Shown: positions 18,225 to 26,741, counted from the stretch's first letter. The stretch: DNA of 64,000 nucleotides from Desulfovibrio fairfieldensis (GCF_001553605.1 NZ_CP014229.1:1-64000), one strand, 5' to 3'. Numbers and translations are program-made. The notes: generated by a model from the sequence alone, not told the origin.

Positions 18225-18330
18225 GGCATATCGTGATGCGCGGTCCGGCGGGGCTCCGTCTGCGGGGCTCCGCCACCGCCTGTCCGTGGCATGGAGAAAG
18301 GAACCCGATCCACAGATAGCAAGGAACAAC

Positions 18331-18714
18331 ATGATGAGACAGATCATTGCATCCAAGGGGGCGCCGGAAGCCGTCGGAAACTATTCGCAGGCGGTGCGCG
18401 CCGGAAATCTGCTCTTTCTCTCCGGGCAGATCTGCGTGAACCCCCATACCGGCATGATGGAGCGCGCAAGCGTGGCCGCGCAGACGGCGCGGATCATGGA
18501 GAACATCAAGGCCATTGTGGAAGAGGCCGGGGCCGGTATGGACGATGTGGTCCACTGCCGCGCCTTCCTCTCCGATATGCGCCATTTCGAGGAATTCGAC
18601 GCGGTGTACCGCGGCTATTTCGGCAAACCCTATCCGGCGCGCATGACCGTGGCCAGCGCCGGGATTTATGACGGCCTGGATGTGGAAATGGATGCCGTGG
18701 TCCTGCTGCCCTGA
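18331..18714 (+). CDS. RidA-family enamine/imine deaminase
   Basis: A 127-residue protein of the YjgF/YER057c/UK114 family: NYSQAVRAGNLLFLSGQICVNP at the N terminus, DDVVHCRAFLSDMRHFEEFDAVYRGYF in the middle, and PARMTVASAGIYDGLDVEMDAVV with the conserved arginine that binds the carboxylate. It hydrolyses enamine/imine intermediates to ketoacid and ammonia in the cytoplasm. It lies about 105 bases after the amine-oxidase-like gene on the same strand with AAGGA upstream. It is likely to remove the reactive product of that enzyme. Confidence 0.93.
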   Translation: MMRQIIASKGAPEAVGNYSQAVRAGNLLFLSGQICVNPHTGMMERASVAAQTARIMENIKAIVEEAGAGMDDVVHCRAFLSDMRHFEEFDAVYRGYFGKPYPARMTVASAGIYDGLDVEMDAVVLLP

Positions 18715-18727
18715 AGACCCGGATCTT

Positions 18728-18767
18728 CCCGCCCCCCCGCGCGGTTTCAGCCGCGTGGGGGCGGGCG
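18728..18767 (+). terminator. Terminator-like hairpin after the RidA gene
   Basis: A long GC stem (CCCGCCCCCCCGCGCGG pairing with its near-complement) has a 6-base loop and only a short T tail. It may reduce transcription into the MFS gene. Confidence 0.5.
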
Positions 18768-18849
18768 GTTTAGAAATCTTCAACATCATGCCGAGGCTGT
18801 GAACACAGAAGCGACCGCAAATCCTTAACTTGTAAAAACGGGGTATGTG

Positions 18850-20181
18850 ATGCCGCAGAATTTTCCGGAACGAAAACAGAAACATTGCTATGAGGAGGCC
18901 GCGTTCTGCCGGTTGCACAGAAAAGTCATCGGCGGCGGCATGTTGGGACAGTTCAGCGACGGTTATATTCTCGGCTCCATCGGCATTTCCATGAGTCTTG
19001 CCACCGGAGCCCTGAGTCTGGACGCTTGGTGGCTGGGATTGATCGGCGCGGCTTCCCTAGTCGGGCTCATGCTGGGCAGCCTGTTCATGGGGCCAGTTGC
19101 CGACCATATCGGGCGCAAACGCATCTTCTGCACGACCATGGCGGTATTCACGCTCGCCTCGGTGCTGCAGTTCTTCGTGACCGACGCCACGGAGCTCTTT
19201 GTGCTGCGCCTGATTCTCGGTCTGGCGCTCGGCGCGGATTATGCCGTGGGCCTGACCATCGTCAGCGAATGGACTCCGGCGCGCCTGCGTCCGCGCGCCC
19301 TCAGCTTTCTGATGATCATGTGGGTGGGCGGCTATGTTTCCGCCTATGTTGTGGGATACTGCCTGCAATTCATCGGCGGGGACGCCTGGCGCTGGATTCT
19401 GCTCACCTGCGCCGTACCATCGGCGGCGGCCATGATTGTCAGAGCGGGCACGCCGGAATCGCCGTCATGGCTCATAGGCAAGGGACGCGCGGATGAAGCG
19501 CAGGCCCTTGTCGATCGCTTCATCGGCCCGGGATACTGCCTGCCCCCGCAGGCCCTGGCCGCCCCGTCCGCCGAGTGGAGCGAGCTTTTCAGCACCCGCT
19601 GGCGCAAGAACACCATTGTGGGCGGCGTGTTTTTCGCCTGCCAGGTCATTCCCTACTTTTCCCTGAGCATATTCCTGCCCCAGGTCTTTAAACAGTTGGG
19701 CATGGAAGATCCCTACACCTCGGGCATCATCTTCAATCTCTTTCTTTTTCTGGGCGTGCTGCTGGGGACCTGGCTCATCGACAGGATATCGCGCCGCCTT
19801 TTCCTGACCGGGAGTTTTTACCTCTGCGCCGCAGCCCTGCTGACCATGACGGTCTGGCAGGGGATTCCTACCCTCTGGGCGCTGATCTGCATTTCCACCT
19901 TCAGTTTTATAATCTCGGCCGCCTCGGTGTTGGAATTCGTGTATCCGCCGGAACTGTTCTCCACGGAACTGCGGGGATCGGGCGTGGGCTTCTGCGTGGC
20001 CTGCAGCCGCATCGGCGGCGCGGGCGGCACGTTTTTGCTGCCCATCGTCATGGAGAACTTCGGCACGGTGGCGGCGCTTTCCGGTTGTGTGGCCGCGCTG
20101 CTGCTGGGCGGCGTGGTCTGCCAACTGTGGGCGCCCGAAACCGGCAAAAAGCGGGCGGGGCAAGCGGCCGCACGCGCATAG
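18850..20181 (+). CDS. MFS transporter, sugar/organic-acid porter type
   Basis: A 443-residue carrier with about twelve hydrophobic segments. GSLFMGPVADHIGRKRIF after the second helix is the loop 2-3 MFS signature (G-x3-D-x2-GRK/R), and SEWTPARLRPRALSF resembles the sugar/aromatic-acid porter branch. LLGTWLIDRISRRLF is the matching motif of the second half. The ATG at 18850 is taken as start, although its Shine-Dalgarno is weak; a GTG lies one codon earlier. It probably imports the substrate of the amine-oxidase-like enzyme. This is inferred from position. Confidence 0.85.
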   Translation: MPQNFPERKQKHCYEEAAFCRLHRKVIGGGMLGQFSDGYILGSIGISMSLATGALSLDAWWLGLIGAASLVGLMLGSLFMGPVADHIGRKRIFCTTMAVFTLASVLQFFVTDATELFVLRLILGLALGADYAVGLTIVSEWTPARLRPRALSFLMIMWVGGYVSAYVVGYCLQFIGGDAWRWILLTCAVPSAAAMIVRAGTPESPSWLIGKGRADEAQALVDRFIGPGYCLPPQALAAPSAEWSELFSTRWRKNTIVGGVFFACQVIPYFSLSIFLPQVFKQLGMEDPYTSGIIFNLFLFLGVLLGTWLIDRISRRLFLTGSFYLCAAALLTMTVWQGIPTLWALICISTFSFIISAASVLEFVYPPELFSTELRGSGVGFCVACSRIGGAGGTFLLPIVMENFGTVAALSGCVAALLLGGVVCQLWAPETGKKRAGQAAARA

Positions 20182-20190
20182 AGGAAACAT

Positions 20191-20427
20191 ATGGAACGTG
20201 TCGTCATTTTGCAGGCCCTGGTTCTGTTCCTGATTTTCGTCGTCTTCTGGGGGCTGTCCGGCAAGGCTTTCCTGTTCTACGGGAAAAAATGCATCGCTCA
20301 GGCGGAGCGGGGCGGAAGCGCGGAAAAAGGCGCAGGGCGGCTGCGCATCTGGAGGTTTTTCCTTTCCTCCGCTCTGGCTGCCTTGGTAGCCCTTTGCGCG
20401 GCACTCATCGGCTATTTCAGGGGGTAG
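20191..20427 (+). CDS. Small two-helix membrane protein
   Basis: A 78-residue protein with two hydrophobic helices (about 5-27 and 52-74) separated by a basic loop. It begins 9 bases after the MFS stop with GAGGAAAC directly upstream, so it is almost certainly translated with the transporter. I recognise no family. It could be an accessory subunit of the carrier. Confidence 0.65.
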   Translation: MERVVILQALVLFLIFVVFWGLSGKAFLFYGKKCIAQAERGGSAEKGAGRLRIWRFFLSSALAALVALCAALIGYFRG

Positions 20428-20482
20428 GCCAAGTTTGAATCCGGAACAGCGCCGGGAGCGCCCGTTGGACCGGGCTGATCCT

Positions 20483-20520
20483 TTCGCCCCGGCGGCAACG
20501 TGCCGCCGGGGCGAATTTTT
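20483..20520 (+). terminator. Rho-independent terminator after the MFS/small membrane protein genes
   Basis: A 15-bp perfect stem (TTCGCCCCGGCGGCA with its complement) has a 3-base loop and TTTTT. It closes the transcript before the IclR gene. Confidence 0.92.
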
Positions 20521-20729
20521 CGGCACCCGTTCGGAAAAAATTTTTCGGGAACCGGAAGCGGCGGCCTTGCGCGCGAGCCAAGAAGATCGCCAACAGGGGC
20601 AACGACTCCGGGGCGGGCGTGCCCGCTTGAAGAATTCCGCAAAATATGGTTTCTGGGACCAAAAGTTCCGGCCCCGAGCGGGGCCGACATCAACGGGCGT
20701 CCGGCTACGGACGCCGGAGTGGGGAAACT
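20521..20729 (+). promoter_or_regulatory. Leader of the IclR regulator gene with two inverted repeats
   Basis: The gap holds GGCCCC-GAGC-GGGGCC at 20670-20685 and GGCGTCCG-GCTA-CGGACGCC at 20696-20715, the second ending just before the ribosome binding site. Either could be an autoregulatory operator or an RNA hairpin limiting translation. No other gene is seen. Confidence 0.45.
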
Positions 20730-21530
20730 ATGCGGGAACGTCCCAAAAAATATTATACCATCGGATCCATCGCCAAGGCCTGTGATGTTCTTGAAATGTT
20801 GGCCACAAAACAATCCTGGGATCTGGCGGAGCTTTCCCGCGCGCTGAAGCTGCCCAAAACCACGGTGCACCGCATCCTGCTTACCTTTGAAGATGCGGGT
20901 TTCGTTCAGCAGGAACAGCGCGGCGGGCGGTACGGTCTCTCCCACAAGCTCTTCTCTCTGGGCAGCCAGGTTCTGGGCCATTCCAGTCTGCTGGACGTGG
21001 CGCGGCCTTTCTGCAAGGAACTGCTGGCCGCATTCGACGAAACGGTCAACGTCTGCCTGGTGTCCGGCATCGACATGGTCATTGTGGACAAGCAGGTCAC
21101 GACGCAGACCTTGCGGCCGGACAATATCGTGGGGGCCTCCTTTCCCATTTTTTATTCCGCGTCGGGCAAGGCTTTTCTCGCATTCAGCGAAGAACCGTAT
21201 ATTGAGGAAACCCTGAGGAAAATCAGGACCGATACCTGGCCGCCCATTTCGGACCAAGCCTACGCGGCTTTTTTGCGGGAACTGGAGGATGTGCGCAAAA
21301 CCGGCCTCGGCTATGACTATGAGGAACTCTTCCCCGGCGTGCGCTGTATCGCCGTACCGGTTTTTGACAGAAGCGAAAAGGCCGTGGCCGCTGTCAGCGT
21401 GACCGCGCCCACCACCCGCCTGACCCGGCAGACCACGGAAAAAATCGAACGCGCCCTGCTCAAGACCGGTCGGGATATTTCGCTGCGCCTGGGCTCGAAC
21501 CATCCTCTGTTCCGGAGCATGGCGGATTAG
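20730..21530 (+). CDS. IclR-family transcriptional regulator
   Basis: A 266-residue regulator. The N-terminal winged helix (about 10-75: IGSIAKACDVLEMLA, LAELSRALKLPKTTVHRILLTFEDAGFV) binds DNA. The C-terminal IclR effector domain has FYSASGKAFLAF and GLGYDYEELFPGVRCIAVPVFD, then AVAAVSVTAPTTRL. The ATG at 20730 has GGAGTGGGGA upstream, and the longer frame is rejected. As the last gene of the oxidase-RidA-MFS set it probably controls that set. The ligand is unknown. Confidence 0.9.
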   Translation: MRERPKKYYTIGSIAKACDVLEMLATKQSWDLAELSRALKLPKTTVHRILLTFEDAGFVQQEQRGGRYGLSHKLFSLGSQVLGHSSLLDVARPFCKELLAAFDETVNVCLVSGIDMVIVDKQVTTQTLRPDNIVGASFPIFYSASGKAFLAFSEEPYIEETLRKIRTDTWPPISDQAYAAFLRELEDVRKTGLGYDYEELFPGVRCIAVPVFDRSEKAVAAVSVTAPTTRLTRQTTEKIERALLKTGRDISLRLGSNHPLFRSMAD

Positions 21531-21550
21531 TCACGTTTTGCGGCTTTTCC

Positions 21551-21583
21551 GGACTTGAAAACCTGAAAGAAGGTATTATCTAT
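21551..21583 (+). promoter_or_regulatory. Candidate htpG promoter
   Basis: CTTGAAAACC at about 21554 is followed at 16-base spacing by TATCTA. The CTTGAA box resembles a sigma-32 -35 element, but the -10 does not match the heat-shock consensus, so the sigma factor is unclear. Confidence 0.35.
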
Positions 21584-21613
21584 CGGAATAATGCTTTTTT
21601 CAGGAGGTTCGTC

Positions 21614-23584
21614 ATGGCCGAAGCCGGCAAAAAGACCCGTCAATTCCGCGCCGAAGTGCGCAAAGTTCTGCATATTCTCACCAACTCCCTGTATACCAAC
21701 CGGGAAATTTTTCTGCGCGAGCTTATCTCCAACGCGTCGGACGCCCTGGACAAGCTGCGCTTCCGCATCAACCGGGGCGAAAGCCCGCGCGAACCGGATC
21801 TGCCCCTGGAAATCCGGATCAGCATCGACAAGGATGCCAAAACCCTGACCATTGCCGACACCGGCCTGGGCATGACAGCCGAGGAACTGGCCGACAACCT
21901 GGGCACCATCGCCAAATCCGGCTCCGAGGAATTTCTGGCCGGTCTGGCCGCCGAGTCCGGGACCCGCAAGGAAAAGAGCAACGGCAAGGGCGACGGCGAA
22001 GCCGAAGACGCGACGGCCGACGCGGCCAACATCATCGGCCGTTTCGGCGTGGGCTTTTACTCAGTCTTCATGGTGGCGGACAAGGTGGAAGTGACTTCGC
22101 GCCCGGCCTTTGAAAAGGACGCCCAGGCCCATGTCTGGATCAGCGACGGCCTGGGCTCGTACAGCGTCGCCCTCTCCGACGCCGAAGAGCCCAAGCGCGG
22201 TACCGTGGTCAAGGCCCACCTCAAGGACGACGCCGTGGAATTTCTGGAAAAATTCCGGGTGGAGTCCGCCATCCGCAAGCATTCGGCCTTTGTGCCCTTC
22301 CCGGTGTTTGTGGACGGCGAGCGCATCAACACCCAGCCCGCGCTTTGGCGCGAGCCGAAATCCAGCGTGACCAAGGAGCAGTACGACAATTTTTACAAGG
22401 CCCTGACCTATGACGCCAAGGATCCCCTGGACGTGCAGCACATTTCCGTGGACGCGCCGGTGCAGTTCAACGCCCTGTTGTACATTCCGGACTCCAGCCA
22501 GGATTTCTTCGGCGCGGACCGCGACTTCTGGGGCTTGGACCTCTATGCCCGGCGCGTGCTCATCCAGCACCGCAACAAGGAGCTGATCCCCGAATACATG
22601 GCTTTCCTCAAAGGCGTGGTGGATACCGAGGATCTGCCCCTGAACATTTCGCGCGAAACGTTGCAGGAAAACGTGCTGCTGCGCAAGATCAACCAGGTCA
22701 TCGTCAAGCAGACCTTGGGCCATCTGGAAAAAATAGCCAGGGACGACGTGGAGAAATACAATCGTTTCTGGCGGCTGCACGGCAAGATCTTCAAGCTGGG
22801 CTACCACGACTTCCCCAACCGGGAGCGGGTCAGCGCCCTGCTGCGCTTCAATTCCTCGGCCCTGGCCGATGCCGAGGCCCTGACCAGCCTGGACGAGTAC
22901 ATGTCCCGCGCGCCCGAGGGCCAGAAAACCTTCTGGTACGTGGCCGCGCCCAACCGGGAGGCCGCGCGCCTCAACCCGCACATGGAACTCTTCCGCAAGA
23001 AGGGCATTGAAGTGCTCTATCTCTTCGAGCCCGTGGACGAGTTCGTCATGGAAGGCCTGGGCAAGTATAAGGAATGGGACTTCAAATCCGCTGAAAGCGC
23101 GGCGGACGACGCCCTGACCTCCTTCGCGGACAAGGAAGCCCCGGAAAAAGAGACCGCAGCGCCCCTCTCCGAGGAGGACAACGTCTCCTTTGACAAACTG
23201 CTGGCCCGGATGAAGGAAATTCTGGGCGACAAGGTCAAGGACGTGCGCGTGTCGCACCGTCTGGCCGACAGCCCGGCCGTGCTGGTCTCGGCCGACGGCG
23301 GCATGAGCTCGTCCATGGAAAAACTGCTCAAGGTCATGCAGAAGGACGACTCCCTGCCGGTCAAGATTCTGGAGGTCAACCGGGATCATCCCCTGCTGCG
23401 CAACATGCTGCGCATGTTCAAGGCCGACGGCCGGGACAAGACTCTGGCGGAAATGACCCAGGGCCTCTTTGACACCAGCCTGCTGCTGGACGGCTACCTC
23501 AAGGACCCGCAAGCCCTGGCCGCGCGCACCAACGAGCTGCTGGCCGAGGCGGCGGCCTGGTATACGGAAGTCAGAAAGATCTAG
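21614..23584 (+). CDS. htpG: Molecular chaperone HtpG (Hsp90)
   Basis: A 656-residue cytoplasmic Hsp90. The N-terminal GHKL ATPase shows LRELISNASDALDKLRF (N box), IADTGLGMTAEEL (G1) and GRFGVGFYSVFMVAD (G2). The middle domain has LPLNISRETLQEN with the conserved catalytic-loop arginine, followed by a C-terminal dimerisation domain. An insertion of about 20 charged residues (after AAESGTRKEKSNGKG) sits in the ATP-lid region. The start has AGGAGG nine bases upstream. A terminator follows. Confidence 0.97.
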   Translation: MAEAGKKTRQFRAEVRKVLHILTNSLYTNREIFLRELISNASDALDKLRFRINRGESPREPDLPLEIRISIDKDAKTLTIADTGLGMTAEELADNLGTIAKSGSEEFLAGLAAESGTRKEKSNGKGDGEAEDATADAANIIGRFGVGFYSVFMVADKVEVTSRPAFEKDAQAHVWISDGLGSYSVALSDAEEPKRGTVVKAHLKDDAVEFLEKFRVESAIRKHSAFVPFPVFVDGERINTQPALWREPKSSVTKEQYDNFYKALTYDAKDPLDVQHISVDAPVQFNALLYIPDSSQDFFGADRDFWGLDLYARRVLIQHRNKELIPEYMAFLKGVVDTEDLPLNISRETLQENVLLRKINQVIVKQTLGHLEKIARDDVEKYNRFWRLHGKIFKLGYHDFPNRERVSALLRFNSSALADAEALTSLDEYMSRAPEGQKTFWYVAAPNREAARLNPHMELFRKKGIEVLYLFEPVDEFVMEGLGKYKEWDFKSAESAADDALTSFADKEAPEKETAAPLSEEDNVSFDKLLARMKEILGDKVKDVRVSHRLADSPAVLVSADGGMSSSMEKLLKVMQKDDSLPVKILEVNRDHPLLRNMLRMFKADGRDKTLAEMTQGLFDTSLLLDGYLKDPQALAARTNELLAEAAAWYTEVRKI

Positions 23585-23608
23585 CGGACGCGGCTGGCTT
23601 CGCCGGAG

Positions 23609-23660
23609 CGGGCGAAGGATCTGGGGCTGTGGACGCTCCGGATCCTCCGCCCGTTTTTTT
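23609..23660 (+). terminator. Rho-independent terminator of htpG
   Basis: CGGGCG-A-AGGATC pairs with GATCCT-C-CGCCCG (one mismatch) across a 19-base loop, followed by seven T. It lies 25 bases after the htpG stop. Confidence 0.75.
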
Positions 23661-23687
23661 ATTGCGTCACGGCGAGGCGCCGGAGGG

Positions 23688-24118
23688 TCAGCGCCCGCCG
23701 TCGGCGCCTCCCGCGATCCATTCCCGCACTTCCTGCCCGGAAGGCACGCGTCCGGCGCACATGACCCTGCCGTCGATGACCACGGCGGGCGTGGACATGA
23801 TGACGAGCAGCATCATCTCCTTAGGCTCACCCCTCATCAAAACGTCGTCCGCGAAAAGCTGAATTTTTTCGAACAGCAAGGCGCAAAGGAGAAATTGGAC
23901 GAAGCTGTATTGAACATACCGCGAGGTCAATTTTTTCTTTGCAACGCCGCTGTGCGGGAAAAGGCGGCTTTGCAGCAGGCGCTTTCATGAGGGCTGAGCC
24001 TAAGATCCGTGACCTTTTCCACTGCGGCCGTGCCGCCCGTTTCCCGGACGGCGGTGCTGACGACGTTTTCCGCTTCCGCGCACCGGGCGCAGCCGGTGCC
24101 GACGACCTTGATGACCAT
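23688..24118 (-). pseudogene. Small thioredoxin-like (redox-active disulfide) protein gene, split by a MITE
   Basis: The N-terminal part (24118 to about 24002) reads MVIKVVGTGCARCAEAENVV with the CxxC pair and continues to VEKVTDL. The C-terminal part (about 23820 to 23688) reads KEMMLLVIMSTPAVVIDGRV, the cis-proline half of the same fold. Between them lies a 177-base element with terminal inverted repeats and a TA duplication. Removing the element and one TA restores a continuous frame (VTDL-KEMMLL) of about 83 residues, the usual length of this family. The gene follows an ArsP-like permease, its usual partner. It is most likely non-functional as it stands. Confidence 0.85.
23824..24000. mobile_element. 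MITE, 177 bp, inserted in the thioredoxin-like gene
   Basis: The ends GGCTCACCCCTCAT and ATGAGGGCTGAGCC are inverted repeats with one mismatch. TA dinucleotides flank both ends (23822-23823 and 24001-24002), as in IS630/Tc1-mariner insertions. The inside has no transposase and no credible ORF, so it must have been moved in trans. No transposase gene lies in this window. Confidence 0.85.
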
Positions 24119-24133
24119 GGCGCTCTCCTGACC

Positions 24134-25300
24134 TTAAAAAATGTTCACCTGAAGGACATTGAACAGCCAGCCCGCAAGCGTGAAGATAGCCAGCAGCAGG
24201 CCCAGAAAGACGGCCAGCAGCTTCCAGCGCATGACCTGCTTGAGCATGAGCACTTCCGGCAGACTGACCGCCACGGTGCTCATGCAGAAGGCCAACGTTG
24301 TGCCCAGAGGCAGGCCCTTGAGCAGCAGGCTTTCCATTATCGGAATGATGCCCGTGACATTGGTGTACAGCGGAATGCCGATAGCCACGGCCGCGGGGAC
24401 GGACCACCATTGGCCCGCGCCCAGGTTTTCCGTAAACCACTCCTGCGGCACAAAACCGTGCAGCGCGGCGCCGAGGCCCACGCCGACGACAACCCACAGC
24501 CATACTTTTTTGAAAATATTGCTCGTTTCGGCATAGGCGAACACATGGCGTTCCATGAGGCCCATCTTCGGAGCTTCGCCCGCTTCCACAACGGCTGCCC
24601 GGGCAGACGCATTCTTCATGGCGTCCAACAAAAAGGGTTGCAGCCAGCGTTCCGCGCGGAGCGCGTCCATGATGATTCCGCCCGCAATGCCCGCAACCAT
24701 GCCCACCACCACATAAATGACCGTGAACTTCCAGCCCAGAAGTCCCCACAACAGGACCACGGCGATTTCATTGATCAGCGGCGAGGTGATCAGAAAGGCC
24801 ATGGTTATGCCCAGGGGAATCCGGGCTGTGGTGAAGCCCAGGAAAAGAGGGATGCTGGAACAGGAGCAGAACGGCGTAACAGCCCCGAATCCTGCCCCCA
24901 GGACATAGCCGATGCCCCGGCCTTTCCCCGCCAGATAGTCCCGGACCCGCTCAACGTGCATCGCGGCCCGCAGCCAGCCGATGACATAGACCATAAGAAC
25001 GAGCAGCAAGAGGATCTTTGCCGTGTCATAGAAAAAGAATTCGACGGAATCACCCAATGGCGTTCCCTTGCCGATAGAAAAAAGATCATAGGCCAGCCAT
25101 TGTGAAAGGGGCGCAATGACTGAATACGCCGCCCACCACAGCGCAAGGGCCGCAATGCCGATTCCGAAATACCACATTCTGTTCACTCGCACCGGGACCG
25201 GAGAGCGAACAGCGGCGGCGGGTGCCCGGCACCCGCACTGCGTCGGGAGAGCTGACGCCCGTTTTTTTTCCGCTGCCGGGACAGCGTTTTTGCCCATCAT
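24134..25300 (-). CDS. ArsP/UPF0718-type permease
   Basis: A 388-residue membrane protein with about ten hydrophobic segments. The motif GFGAVTPFCSCSSIPLFLGF with paired cysteines and FLITSPLINEIAV are hallmarks of the UPF0718/ArsP permeases. TNVTGIIPIMESLL opens the second half. Characterised relatives export trivalent organoarsenicals. The N terminus carries a cytosolic tail with a CGC motif that could bind metal. It lies between an ArsR-family regulator and a thioredoxin-like gene, a common arrangement. Arsenic as substrate is inference. Confidence 0.85.
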   Translation of the reverse strand: MMGKNAVPAAEKKRASALPTQCGCRAPAAAVRSPVPVRVNRMWYFGIGIAALALWWAAYSVIAPLSQWLAYDLFSIGKGTPLGDSVEFFFYDTAKILLLLVLMVYVIGWLRAAMHVERVRDYLAGKGRGIGYVLGAGFGAVTPFCSCSSIPLFLGFTTARIPLGITMAFLITSPLINEIAVVLLWGLLGWKFTVIYVVVGMVAGIAGGIIMDALRAERWLQPFLLDAMKNASARAAVVEAGEAPKMGLMERHVFAYAETSNIFKKVWLWVVVGVGLGAALHGFVPQEWFTENLGAGQWWSVPAAVAIGIPLYTNVTGIIPIMESLLLKGLPLGTTLAFCMSTVAVSLPEVLMLKQVMRWKLLAVFLGLLLAIFTLAGWLFNVLQVNIF

Positions 25301-25323
25301 GTGATCCTCGTTAAGTTTTCCTT

Positions 25324-25341
25324 ATTGGCAAAATTACCAAT
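25324..25341. promoter_or_regulatory. Candidate ArsR operator before the permease gene
   Basis: ATTGG-N8-CCAAT is an inverted repeat in the 71-base gap between arsR and the permease start. It resembles the second candidate operator at 25701-25718. Confidence 0.5.
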
Positions 25342-25371
25342 GAAATGTTCAAAAAAATTTGTCGCGGGAAG

Positions 25372-25695
25372 TTATTGCTTGCGCAACATATCCATTTGCG
25401 CCAGGACGCGTTTTTCCACCAGTTCGCCGGTGCATTTCAAAAAGGTTTCCAGGCAGCAGATCGCCAGGCGGTAATAGATGTTTGTGCCTCTTTTCTCGGA
25501 GGCCACCACGCCCGCTTCCCGGAGCACGGAAAGATGCTTGGAGACCGTGGACATATCGTCCCCCACCAGAGCTTGCAGGTCGCAGACGCATTTTTCGCCG
25601 TCCCGCAGGGCGTCCACCATGAGCAGGCGGCTCGGATGTCCGAGCGCCTTGAAGATTCTGGCTTGCTCCGAAATATATTTTTTATGCCTGTCCAT
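25372..25695 (-). CDS. ArsR/SmtB-family metalloregulator
   Basis: A 107-residue winged-helix repressor: ARIFKALGHPSRLLMVDALRDGEKCVCDLQALVGDDMSTVSKHLSVLREAGVVASEKRG. The CVCDL motif in helix 3 is the arsenite/antimonite-binding cysteine pair of ArsR. Further cysteines near the C terminus (CCLETFLKC) could complete a thiolate site. The ATG at 25695 lacks a clear Shine-Dalgarno, and a palindrome lies immediately upstream. It heads the permease/thioredoxin-like operon and probably represses it. Confidence 0.9.
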   Translation of the reverse strand: MDRHKKYISEQARIFKALGHPSRLLMVDALRDGEKCVCDLQALVGDDMSTVSKHLSVLREAGVVASEKRGTNIYYRLAICCLETFLKCTGELVEKRVLAQMDMLRKQ

Positions 25696-25700
25696 GGTTT

Positions 25701-25718
25701 TTTGGCTTTTTAGCCAAA
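25701..25718. promoter_or_regulatory. Candidate ArsR operator before arsR
   Basis: TTTGGCT-TTTT-AGCCAAA is a perfect 7-bp inverted repeat five bases upstream of the arsR start codon, a typical position for autorepression. Confidence 0.6.
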
Positions 25719-25840
25719 TAATCAGTTTTCCTTCTTCCGTCAAGACGAAAGCGTCAATCTGACGCGCGGCGGGATGGAAGGAGCGGTCATGCCCGCAGGC
25801 TCCGGAAGGCAAGATGTTTCCGGCAGGCTCTCCGGCCGCC

Positions 25841-25869
25841 TTAGAGCGGTTTAAGGTAGTATGTTCTAA
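25841..25869. repeat. Short R2-like element abutting a stop codon
   Basis: A 29-base sequence bounded by TTAGA and TCTAA. Its TCTAA end supplies the TAG stop codon of the adjacent minus-strand membrane protein gene. The end motif TTAGAGCG is shared with the R2 elements after argJ and htpX. Confidence 0.5.
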
Positions 25870-26441
25870 TGGTTGGCGGTGCTCGCCGGTCTGTGCGGCG
25901 CGAGGTGGAACGACAGTGGCCGGTACACGGAAATCAGGCACATGGACAGGATGACCGTCAGCTGTAACGCGCCTTCCCACATGCTTTCCGGCAAAATGCA
26001 GGCCCGCACGAAGCGCAACGGCCCGTCCAGGCCCAGAGGCACGAGCACGGCGATGAGGTCGTCGCCCCACGGCCCCCAGAACATGGTTCCCCAGAAGCCC
26101 GCGCAGAGGCTGATCAGCCATTTGTAGCCGATCCAGGCGAATTTGAAGAAGCCGATGGACGTGCAGGTGGAGTAGAACAGGCCGCTCAGCAGACAGCCCG
26201 CAAGCCCGGGCATGACAACCCAGGTGTCCACGAAATGCAGGCACCGGGCCACCTGCGCGGCAAAGGCCGCATTGTCGGTGGAGAGCCGCAAAAAGCTGAG
26301 CGCCTGCATGGAAAGCGCGCCGCCTGCCCAGGCCGTGGCCGCGAGCAGATGCAGGGCCTTGGTGCCTTTGATGATGATATTGTCGCGCGCGCTGAACCCT
26401 TTGCCCAGCCTGCCGTAATTTCTCACCATTTCGTTCAGCAT
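25866..26441 (-). CDS. Predicted integral membrane protein, DUF2269-like
   Basis: A 191-residue protein with about four hydrophobic helices, beginning near IIIKGTKALHLLAATAWAGGALSMQAL. The histidine/glycine pattern of helix 1 and VDTWVVMPGLAGCLLSG recall DUF2269 membrane proteins, but the match is weak. The ATG at 26441 has GAGGGAT upstream. The TAG stop appears to be contributed by a short repeat. The function is unknown, and a link to the downstream arsR operon is only positional. Confidence 0.65.
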   Translation of the reverse strand: MLNEMVRNYGRLGKGFSARDNIIIKGTKALHLLAATAWAGGALSMQALSFLRLSTDNAAFAAQVARCLHFVDTWVVMPGLAGCLLSGLFYSTCTSIGFFKFAWIGYKWLISLCAGFWGTMFWGPWGDDLIAVLVPLGLDGPLRFVRACILPESMWEGALQLTVILSMCLISVYRPLSFHLAPHRPASTANH

Positions 26442-26741
26442 GCCGATCCCTCACAGCTGCGAAGCCCAAAGCCGGTTTTGCCGTGGCTCTGGATATGTCT
26501 GTTGCACGGTCGCTCCTGCCGCCTGGTTGGAAATTTTTAGTATAGACGCTTTATGGTTATCGGCAAGTTTTGCTTGTTTGCTCAAACAATATTGTCGGGC
26601 ATAAACATCGTTCAGGGTGCGCGAAGGGTAGGCAATGATATCGGGCTGACGGCATTTCCGGTGTCCCAACGCTGAAACGCCCGGCAAGCGCGGCACCTGA
26701 ACAGGCGGCTCCAAGCCGTTGCCGATGTACATTCTCCGTTA

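Noticed and set aside
23824..24000. Coding sequence in the MITE (frame 23688-23930)
   Set aside because: The N-terminal part of that frame is element sequence; only its C-terminal part is the interrupted thioredoxin-like gene.
25372..26469. Single 365-codon minus-strand frame joining a long leader to the ArsR domain
   Set aside because: The ArsR part alone has normal length from the ATG at 25695; the rest overlaps a membrane protein gene in another frame.
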